Shown: piece after piece, positions 1 to 5,553 of the stretch
How the letters are laid out: each line of letters starts with the position of its first letter
How positions within the stretch are numbered: the first letter of the stretch is position 1
DNA from: Chloroflexota bacterium
GTDB taxonomy: Bacteria > Chloroflexota > UBA6077 > CF-72
NCBI GenBank assembly: GCA_019242065.1
Contig: JAFAWJ010000981.1
Coordinates: forward strand, 1 to 5,886
Reading direction: 5' to 3'
Length of the DNA stretch: 5,886 nucleotides
Position numbers and translations under genes: made by a program
The notes under the pieces: generated by a model
Databases searched by the model: none
What the model saw: only the letters and a program-made list of their open reading frames with translations
Told to the model about the DNA's origin: nothing

Positions 1-789
1 ATCGATCCGAGCCACTCCGGTTTTCTCCACGCCCCGTTGCACGTCGATCTCAACGCGATGAGTCCGCGCGACCGCTACCGACTGGACAAGCGGCCACAGT
101 TTGCACTGTTGGAGACACCCTACGGCTTGCGCATCGGCGCTCAGAGACTTGCCGATCCGGAGCGCTGCTACTGGAGCATCACCCACTTCATGATGCCCTT
201 CTACAACGCCTTCAATGCTGGCGGGGAGGACGCGCAGCCCAGCGTCGGCGGATTCGCATGGGTGCCGATGGACGACTTCACCACTATGGCGTGGTGTTTT
301 TCGTGGAATCCGCAGCGCGCACTGGGCGAGCACGAGCGTGGCGACCATCCGCGTGTGCGGGGAGGCGTGCACCTGGTGCCCTCCGCGCGCCAGCCGGTGT
401 CGACGCGAGCGGGCGGGGCCTGGCGACCGCTCGCCAATCGTGACAACGACTATCAGCTGGACCGCGAACGACAGCGCACGCACCGTTTCTTCGGCGTACC
501 GGGCATTTCCGGACAGGATGCCGCCGTGCAGGAAAGCATGGGCCCGATCGCGGACCGCTCGAACGAGCATCTGGGGAGCAGTGACAGCGCGGTCATCCGC
601 GTTCGACGCTTGTGGCTTGCAGCGACGGTTGATCGCGACCAGGGCCGGCCGCCGCTCGGCGTCAAGAGTCCAGAAAGCTATCGGGTGCGAGCGACGGGCT
701 TCGTCCTCGACCGAGACGCCGACTGGGTCAGCGCGGCCAACGACTGGATCACCGCCCAGCCTGGAGCGACGGCGCCAGTCCTGAGCTGA
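1..789 (+). CDS. Rieske non-heme iron oxygenase alpha subunit, phthalate 4,5-dioxygenase-like, C-terminal part (5' truncated by window)
   Basis: This is the catalytic C-terminal domain of a ring-hydroxylating oxygenase; the Rieske [2Fe-2S] domain must lie upstream of the window. Frame 1 is open from base 1, so the TTG at 37 is not the real start. The opening residues IDPSHSGFLH carry the mononuclear-iron pair His5 and His10 (bases 13-15 and 28-30) in the family pattern DxxHxxxxH. The third ligand is probably Asp173 (bases 517-519) in GISGQDAAVQESMGP, followed by IADRSNEHLGSSD, a hallmark of the phthalate 4,5-dioxygenase-type subfamily; NRDNDYQLDRE just before it is also typical. Such enzymes are cytoplasmic, take electrons from a separate reductase, and hydroxylate or demethylate aromatic and related substrates. 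The actual substrate cannot be read from this sequence. Between NPQR and ANRDNDY the protein seems about ten residues longer than I expect and is rich in Arg and Pro. The gene ends 20 nt before the cupin gene and is probably cotranscribed with it. Confidence 0.9.
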   Translation: MDPSHSGFLHAPLHVDLNAMSPRDRYRLDKRPQFALLETPYGLRIGAQRLADPERCYWSITHFMMPFYNAFNAGGEDAQPSVGGFAWVPMDDFTTMAWCFSWNPQRALGEHERGDHPRVRGGVHLVPSARQPVSTRAGGAWRPLANRDNDYQLDRERQRTHRFFGVPGISGQDAAVQESMGPIADRSNEHLGSSDSAVIRVRRLWLAATVDRDQGRPPLGVKSPESYRVRATGFVLDRDADWVSAANDWITAQPGATAPVLS

Positions 790-809
790 GCTCGTAGTAG
801 CCTGTTCCG

Positions 810-2054
810 GTGGCAAAACTCGAATTCCAGGAACCAGGCAGTGACGGTCAGGCCGCGGGCTACCTCACGTACAAACGCGTCAAGAGCCCGTATGAGCTGT
901 ACATGGAAGAGGAAGACATCCCCGTCTTCCGCGGCATCGGCGTCTACGACACGCGCCAGCTGAACCTGGCGCCGTGGCGGCGGTTGGGCGGACGCGGCTG
1001 CTTCCTCCACCTGCGCGGCATCGAGAGTCAAAAGGGCATGTTCGTGGTCGAAGTGCCCTCCGCCGGCGCGCTCAACCCCGAGCGGCACATGTACGACGAG
1101 TTCTTCCTGGTGATCGAGGGACGCGGCAGCACCGAGGTCTGGCGCGAGGGTGAAAGCCGACCGAGCGTGTTCGAGTGGCAGCCGGGCTCGCTGTTCATGG
1201 CGCCGATCAACACCTGGCACCGCCTGGTCAACGCCACCAACAGTCCGGCGCTGGTGCTGGTCGCCAACAATGCACCACCGATCATGAACATCTACAACAG
1301 CCGCAGCTTCGTCTTCGATAACTCGTTCGACTTCCGCGAGCGGTACGATGCGTCGGCCGACTTCTTCAAGGCCCGCACGGACGTCGAAGCCGAGACGGTG
1401 CGCGGTCGAGCGGCGGTGCACAGCAACCTGTTTCCGGACATCGTCAACTGCGAGCTGCCACTCGACAATCAGCGCGCGCCGGGCGCCCGACGCATCCAGC
1501 CGTATTTTCATGGCTATCCGGCGACGGCGGGCACCGGCGGATTCATCGCGGAATACCCGAGTGGTCGCTACTCCAAGGCGCACTACCACCAGTCGGGCGC
1601 GGTGATCGTGTGCCTCAGAGGCAGCGGTTACACCTTCAATTGGCCGGTCGAGGCCGGACCCCGACCGTGGCAGAACGGCAAGGCTGACCTGGTGCAGGTC
1701 CAGGAATACGTGGCCGGCGGCCTGGTGGCGGCGGCGCCGGGCGGTGGCAACTGGTTCCACCAGCACTTCAACGTCAACAAGGAACCCACGCGGCTCATCA
1801 ATTACTGGGGTGGTCCGACGGCGGGTGGCGGAGCCATGGGCGGCGAGGACGGCGAAGAAGTGCGGGCCTGGAATATCTATGGCATCGACGAGGGCGGCGT
1901 GACCATTCACTATCACCAGGAGGATCCGTACGTGCGGCAGTACTATGCCGAACGCCTGCGGGCGGTTGGCGCGGAGCTGCACATGCCCGAGTCGCTGTAC
2001 AGCGGTCCCTCCGAGCCGGGAACATACAGGTTAGAGGAGGCTCATCATCACTGA
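810..2054 (+). CDS. Bicupin (two cupin_2-like domains) protein, resembling 'ethanolamine ammonia-lyase-activating' cupins
   Basis: A 414-residue protein with two cupin domains. The GTG at 810 is the first possible start, because two in-frame TAG codons lie at 795-800; no clear ribosome-binding site precedes it, so it may depend on coupling to the Rieske gene 20 nt upstream. Domain 1 (about residues 60-165) has cupin motif 1 as E91-R-H93-MYD-E97-x6-G, so Glu replaces the usual first His, and motif 2 as N134-TW-H137-x3-N141. Domain 2 (about 240-335) has H258-Y-H260 with Ala264 in the usual Glu position, and motif 2 N314-WF-H317-x3-N321. Both domains therefore keep enough ligands to bind a metal, but with different sets. 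Layout and length recall gentisate-type bicupin dioxygenases and, more closely from memory, cupins annotated as activating proteins of ethanolamine ammonia-lyase. A dioxygenase or isomerase role next to the Rieske gene is possible; the substrate is unknown. It ends in Glu-Glu-Ala-His-His-His, and its stop overlaps the convergent gene. Confidence 0.88.
   Translation: MAKLEFQEPGSDGQAAGYLTYKRVKSPYELYMEEEDIPVFRGIGVYDTRQLNLAPWRRLGGRGCFLHLRGIESQKGMFVVEVPSAGALNPERHMYDEFFLVIEGRGSTEVWREGESRPSVFEWQPGSLFMAPINTWHRLVNATNSPALVLVANNAPPIMNIYNSRSFVFDNSFDFRERYDASADFFKARTDVEAETVRGRAAVHSNLFPDIVNCELPLDNQRAPGARRIQPYFHGYPATAGTGGFIAEYPSGRYSKAHYHQSGAVIVCLRGSGYTFNWPVEAGPRPWQNGKADLVQVQEYVAGGLVAAAPGGGNWFHQHFNVNKEPTRLINYWGGPTAGGGAMGGEDGEEVRAWNIYGIDEGGVTIHYHQEDPYVRQYYAERLRAVGAELHMPESLYSGPSEPGTYRLEEAHHH
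2034..2040 (+). other. Shine-Dalgarno-like GAGGAGG with no start codon after it
   Basis: A near-perfect ribosome-binding sequence sits inside the last codons of the cupin gene (encoding Glu-Glu plus part of Ala), at the place where a following operon gene would have its site. No ATG, GTG or TTG lies 5-12 nt downstream; the next 14 nt hold the cupin stop and the end of the antisense gene. It may be coincidence of Glu codons, or the remnant of a lost downstream gene. Confidence 0.3.
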
Positions 2055-3742
2055 GGCGCCGCGCTGAGCCAGGCCGTCGCGTACGTCAGCGACGGGCGCG
2101 AATCGTAGTCGAGGCCCTGGACCCTGCTGGCGATCAACGCCGTCGACGGATACAGCGAGATAGCCATCGACGCGGACTCGTCCAGGATCGCGTCGTTGAT
2201 CTGCTGATACAGGTCGCGCCGCTTGCTGGCGTCGGGCTCGGTCGCCGCCTGGCCGATCAGGCTCGTGTACGTCGGGCTGTCCAGCCCAGTGAAGCTCGTC
2301 TTCGCATCGGGACTGTAGAACCGGCTGCGGGTCAGGAACGAGCTCGCCTCCGCCAGGTTCGCGCTCGACCCGGAGCTGAGCAGCAGCCCCTGGTACGACC
2401 GTTTCGTACCGGTGTCGAACTGTGTCGCAAAATCGACTGGCCGCAGCGTCAGATTGACGCCGACGGTCGCCAGGTCCGCCTGGAGGATCTCCGCGAACAT
2501 CTGGTTGATGTCGCCGAACGTCGTGTTGGAGTACACGATCTCGATTGCCGTCGAGTCCACTCCGGAGGCCTGCACCAGCGAGCGCGCCTTGTCCAGGTCG
2601 AACGTGTAGTGCGTGTTGCGCGCCGGATCCGATGCTGGCGCCTGCGGCGGAAACGGCAGATCCTGCGCATCGGTAATGATGCCCCCGAAGGCGGTGTCGA
2701 CAAAGCGCTGGCGGTTGATGGCGTAGTTGATCGCCTGGCGGAACTGCTTGTTGTCGGTCGGCGGTAGCGTGGTGTTGGCGACCATACACACGAACAGGCC
2801 ACTGGCGGCGACCACGAGCGCCCGATAGTTGGGGTCCTGCTTCAGGCGGATCAGGTCCAGCAGCGCGGGTGAATCGACCTCGTCGAGTGCGTCCGCTTCG
2901 AGACCGGCGACCATCGCCTGCGTGTCGCGAAAGATACGGGTCTGGAGACTGTCCAGCAGCGGCAGGCGGGTGTCCCAGTACGTCGGGTTGCGGGCCATGG
3001 TGACGTGATCGCCAGGCACCCACTCCACGAAAGAGAACGGCCCGGTGCCGTTGGCTTTCGTCTTTGCGTCCGGCCCTTCCATCAGGTTCTTGTCCACGAT
3101 GGTGAGGTACTGGAAAAAGTCGAAGACGCCCGGGCGGGGCACGTCCGAAGCCATGACCAGCGTGTATTTGTCCGGCGTCTCAACGCGAGTCCACCAAGCG
3201 CTCTGGCCGGCCAACTGGCCAGCGATCGCCGCCAGTTGCGGATTGCGCACCCGCATCAGGCTGTAGCTGAGGTCGTCACTGGTGAGCTCGCGGCCATCCT
3301 GGAACTGGACGCCTTTGCGCAGGTTGACCTTGATCTGTCTGGCGTCGCTGCTGAGGTCCCAGCTTTCGGCGAGCAGAGCCTGGGGCTGCAGGTTGGCGTC
3401 GTAGCGGGTGAGCGTCTCGTAGGCGTTGCCGACGGTGCCGGTCACGCCGGGCAAGCTCTGCTGGCCGTCGATCGAGGTGAGATCGCCGACCATCGCGGCG
3501 CGCAGCGTACCGCCGCGCACGGGCTGCGCGGTCGGTTGCCCGGGCTGTGCGCTGAATGACGTGGTCTGGGCGACCGGCGGCGAGGTCGGCTGAGGCGTCG
3601 TGGCGACGCCGACGGTCGCTGGCTGGCGGGTCCCGACGGGCACCGAAGTGGGAGAGCTCGGCGCAGGCGTTGACGAACAGGCTTCCAGGTAGAGCGCACT
3701 GGCGGTGCCAGCAAAGAGCTCCAGGACCTGACGGCGACGCAC
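2048..3742 (-). CDS. ABC transporter substrate-binding lipoprotein, family 5 (DppA/OppA/NikA type)
   Basis: A 564-residue extracytoplasmic solute-binding protein of the peptide/nickel/opine class. The GTG at 3742 is the only usable start, since no other start codon occurs between it and an upstream in-frame stop. The N-terminus MRRRQVLELFAG is a twin-arginine-style signal, ending in LEAC (Cys22), a relaxed lipobox with Glu at -2. Residues 23-75 are a Pro/Thr/Ser/Gln-rich linker, typical of Chloroflexota lipoproteins. The folded part starts at GGTLR (77-81). Family-5 signatures follow: YETLTRYD and LAESWDLSSD, then VQFQDGRELTSDDLSYSL (about 108-162), NGTGPFSFVEW and ARNPTYWD (231-257), FRQAINYAINR in the middle, and YQQINDAILDE near the end. 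It should be anchored outside the membrane and deliver oligopeptides or another small solute to a DppBC-type permease, but no permease gene flanks it. It converges with the bicupin gene (7-nt overlap) and is divergent from the TAXI-like gene. The transported solute is not predictable. Confidence 0.93.
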   Translation of the reverse strand: MRRRQVLELFAGTASALYLEACSSTPAPSSPTSVPVGTRQPATVGVATTPQPTSPPVAQTTSFSAQPGQPTAQPVRGGTLRAAMVGDLTSIDGQQSLPGVTGTVGNAYETLTRYDANLQPQALLAESWDLSSDARQIKVNLRKGVQFQDGRELTSDDLSYSLMRVRNPQLAAIAGQLAGQSAWWTRVETPDKYTLVMASDVPRPGVFDFFQYLTIVDKNLMEGPDAKTKANGTGPFSFVEWVPGDHVTMARNPTYWDTRLPLLDSLQTRIFRDTQAMVAGLEADALDEVDSPALLDLIRLKQDPNYRALVVAASGLFVCMVANTTLPPTDNKQFRQAINYAINRQRFVDTAFGGIITDAQDLPFPPQAPASDPARNTHYTFDLDKARSLVQASGVDSTAIEIVYSNTTFGDINQMFAEILQADLATVGVNLTLRPVDFATQFDTGTKRSYQGLLLSSGSSANLAEASSFLTRSRFYSPDAKTSFTGLDSPTYTSLIGQAATEPDASKRRDLYQQINDAILDESASMAISLYPSTALIASRVQGLDYDSRPSLTYATAWLSAAPQ

Positions 3743-3756
3743 GGCGCAAGTGTACG

Positions 3757-3772
3757 GCGGCCTCGCGGCCGC
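3757..3772. repeat. Inverted repeat: 6-bp GC stem with TCGC loop
   Basis: GCGGCC-TCGC-GGCCGC forms a perfect 6-bp stem with a 4-nt loop. On the minus strand it ends 14 nt upstream of the GTG start of the binding-protein gene, where a ribosome-binding site is otherwise missing. It has no T-tract, so it is not a terminator. It could be a protein-binding site or an mRNA leader hairpin, but in DNA this GC-rich it may be chance. Confidence 0.4.
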
Positions 3773-3848
3773 TGGCGCGCACGCCGCGCAGCATGCGACA
3801 TGGGTGATGCGGCATCCTGGCGTAGGTCAGATGACTGGAACATACGAG

Positions 3849-3853
3849 AGGAG
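3849..3853 (+). promoter_or_regulatory. Ribosome-binding site AGGAG that fixes the TAXI-like start at GTG 3860
   Basis: AGGAG, within GAGAGGAG, lies 6 nt before the in-frame GTG at 3860. The longer start (ATG 3800) has no comparable site and would add a 20-residue N-terminus with no recognisable character, and the ATG at 3884 also has a poorer upstream sequence. This decides the start. Confidence 0.75.
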
Positions 3854-3859
3854 ACTGGG

Positions 3860-4849
3860 GTGGCCTTCACCAGGGAACCGATCATGGCTGGTGCGTGTCC
3901 CACCTGCATCTGGGGGCCACTGGCGGCCTGGACCCGCGACGCCGTCAAACCGTACGGCTACAACGTGCGTGTGTGCTGGAACTGCAACCGCCAGCTCAGC
4001 GTTCCCACGGTCGCCCGGGCTATGGACACACCCCCGCTGTTGCCGGCGGACATCGCCCTCGGCGACCCGCCTCCGCCCAGGGGCAAGGTCGATTTCGGCG
4101 TGACGAATTCGCATACCTTGTGGCGCGCCTTCGTGGGAGACGGCTACCAGGACGGACCCCAGACACACCTGCGACTGCTGGCCTACATCGAGGACGTCCA
4201 CCTTATTCAGGCCGTGGCCAAGAAGAGTGCCGGCATCCACCGGCTGGAGGACATCGCGCAAAAACGTTTGCCGGTCACGGTCGCGCTCGACGGCTCACCC
4301 TTTACGGCTGACATCGTGAGCTACTACCGACTCGACGAGCTCGAGTCGTGGGGTGGCGTCACGAAGCATGGCTTCGGCGGTGAGGCGCGCGCCAATCGGT
4401 CGGAGTTCGAGGTCCTGATCACGGCGCATGGCGGACTGGCCGGCAACATCGAAAATGACCTGATGTACGAGGTCTCTCAGCGCTTCGACCTGGAGTATCT
4501 CTCGTTTGCGTCGGAGCTCATGGATCGCATGGTCGAGCGCTACCGGCTGGAGGTGGCACCTGTCCCGCGGGGGCTGTTGCGAGGCATCGAGCAGCCGATG
4601 GTGACATTGGCTCGTAACGGCCAGTCGGTGTACGGTCGCACCGATCTGCCCGAAGACTTCGCCTACATCGTAGCCAGGGCGCTGGATGAGCGACGCGGAG
4701 AGCTCAAGTATCTGAACCGTCCCTTCTCTTACGACTCGCGCACCGTGTGGAAAGGCATTGGCGACGTCCCACTCCACGCGGGCGCCGAGCGCTACTACCG
4801 CGAAATCGGCTACCTGCGCGACAGCGGAGAATACGTCCATGACGTTTGA
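3860..4849 (+). CDS. TAXI/NMT1-type solute-binding-protein homologue without signal peptide, with two CxxC motifs
   Basis: A 329-residue protein from the GTG at 3860, preceded by a strong ribosome-binding site. Two-lobed binding-protein features of the TAXI family (TRAP-associated) are visible. VDFGVTNSHTLWRAF (78-91) matches the 'gxxDFGvtxs' segment. LRLLAYIEDVHLIQAVAKKS (104-123) and GIHRLEDIAQKRLPVTV (125-141) match the hinge-entry strand and the 'I.s..DLkGKrv' segment. The C-terminal PLHAGAERYYREIGYL (304-319) matches the family's 'PLHpGAirYYkE.G'. There is no Sec or Tat signal and no lipobox, unlike exported TAXI proteins, so it may work in the cytoplasm, for example as a ligand sensor or an enzyme on the same fold. 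The N-terminal region has CPTC (13-16) and CWNC (39-42), a spacing that could bind a metal or form disulfides. No TRAP permease gene is nearby. The next gene's ATG (4839) overlaps its 3' end by 11 nt, suggesting an operon. The ligand is unknown. Confidence 0.8.
   Translation: MAFTREPIMAGACPTCIWGPLAAWTRDAVKPYGYNVRVCWNCNRQLSVPTVARAMDTPPLLPADIALGDPPPPRGKVDFGVTNSHTLWRAFVGDGYQDGPQTHLRLLAYIEDVHLIQAVAKKSAGIHRLEDIAQKRLPVTVALDGSPFTADIVSYYRLDELESWGGVTKHGFGGEARANRSEFEVLITAHGGLAGNIENDLMYEVSQRFDLEYLSFASELMDRMVERYRLEVAPVPRGLLRGIEQPMVTLARNGQSVYGRTDLPEDFAYIVARALDERRGELKYLNRPFSYDSRTVWKGIGDVPLHAGAERYYREIGYLRDSGEYVHDV
4826..4829 (+). promoter_or_regulatory. Ribosome-binding site GGAG for ATG 4839
   Basis: GGAG lies 9 nt before ATG 4839, inside the end of the TAXI-like gene. 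The reading frame that follows begins MTFERDY, like the start of many PuuE-type deacetylases, which makes this the likely original start of the next gene. Confidence 0.5.
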
Positions 4850-5553
4850 GCGTGACTACGCCATCGTCTACGTCTCGGACTGGAGCGTCGCCTCGACCGA
4901 CGCCAGGCACCAAACTGTCTGCGTCGCGTCCGCTCGTGGTCTACGGTCGTGACCGCCGACGACCTGGTCCGCGCCTGGCGGCCGGACGTCGCTTTGAACA
5001 GCGGTGCACGCGAAGCGGCGTACCCTCGGCTGCAATGAATCGCGGCGAACGGCATGCGCTGTACTCGTACGTCCCCGACTACGCGAATCGGGTCGGAGTC
5101 TGGCGCATTATGCGCGTTCTGGATCGAGATGGCATACCCGAAGTCGTCACCGCGTGTCTGGAACGCGGCTGGGAGCTGATGGGCCTGGACGTGCTGCGCG
5201 ACGCGGGCCTCCAGTACATCTGCGACTGGGTCAACGACGACCTTCCCTATCGCTTCGACAACGGACTGTGGTCCCTCCCGTACACCACTGAGCTCAACGA
5301 CATGCGCCTCATCCGCCCGCCGCTGTCTGCCGGCTCCGAGTGGGGCGAGCTGGCGAAGCGTGCCTTCCGAACGCTCTACGACGAAGGCGACGAAATGCCA
5401 CGCGTCTTCTGTCTGGCGCTGCACCCGTTCGTGACAGGTCTGCCAGGACGTATTGCCGTTCTAGAAGACATCCTGAGCTACGTGGTGTCCCACGATCACG
5501 TCTGGAAGGCCACCGGCCAAGAAATTATCGATCATTACCGGACCCACGCGTGA
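4839..5553 (+). pseudogene. Degenerate polysaccharide-deacetylase/allantoinase (PuuE)-like gene: frameshifted 5' end and two apparent internal deletions
   Basis: The original start is probably ATG 4839 (MTFERDYAIVYVSDW), but that frame stops at 4950-4952. The recognisable family sequence resumes in another frame from about 5062 (YSYVPDYANRVGVWRIM) to the TGA at 5551-5553; the ATG at 5035 could start a 172-residue product. Family landmarks are the RVGVWR segment, GWELMG, AGLQYICDWVNDDLPYRF, SLPYTTELND, ALHPFVTGLPGR and VWKATGQEI. From memory of the family, DRDGI should run on into a segment like 'ATVALNS.VC.RY' before PEVV, and GWELMG into 'HG..NS' plus about 50-60 residues containing the 'GW.GPGL' loop. 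Here DGIP is followed directly by EVVTACLERGWELMG, and that directly by LDVLRDAGLQY. Both losses keep the frame but remove presumed active-site residues. Stretch 4860-5060 shows nothing recognisable in any frame. Intact relatives act on C-N bonds of amides or N-acetyl groups; this copy is probably inactive. A genuine shortened protein or an assembly error is possible. Confidence 0.62.

Larger units (their letters stand above)
3743..3859. promoter_or_regulatory. Divergent intergenic region, presumed to hold promoters for both flanking genes
   Basis: These 117 nt separate the divergently transcribed family-5 binding protein and the TAXI-like gene, so by position they should contain both promoters. 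I see no convincing -35/-10 pair on either strand. The region holds a small hairpin (3757-3772), a GCATGC palindrome (3791-3796), and the ribosome-binding site of the plus-strand gene (3849-3853). Confidence 0.5.

Noticed and set aside
678..1982. A 434-codon open frame on the minus strand, antisense to the bicupin gene.
   Set aside because: It mirrors the GC-rich third codon positions of the cupin gene. Its translation has no recognisable domain and is low-complexity (Arg/Val/Ala-rich), while the plus strand has clear cupin motifs.
2041..2110. A bidirectional terminator between the convergent genes.
   Set aside because: No stem-loop with a T-tract is visible on either strand around the overlap.
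2031..3023. A 330-codon minus-strand frame inside the family-5 binding-protein gene.
   Set aside because: It is a shadow in another frame on the same strand; the composition is Arg/Gly/Pro-rich with no motif, and the true frame has unbroken family-5 signatures.
3800..3859. An N-terminal extension of the TAXI-like protein from ATG 3800.
   Set aside because: No ribosome-binding site precedes it and the extra 20 residues resemble neither a signal peptide nor family sequence, whereas GTG 3860 has AGGAG at 6-nt spacing.
4846..5034. The TTG start at 4846 as a 63-residue N-terminus of the deacetylase-like protein.
   Set aside because: The translation is Arg/Pro/Ser-rich with no family resemblance and looks like out-of-frame sequence; recognisable residues begin near 5062.
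4958..5036. A possible fragment in the third frame (residues like DVALNSGAREAAYPRL) recalling the missing 'VALNS..C.RYP' segment of the deacetylase.
   Set aside because: It lies before, not after, the RVGVWR block and is weakly similar, so accepting it would need a rearrangement on little evidence; probably chance.
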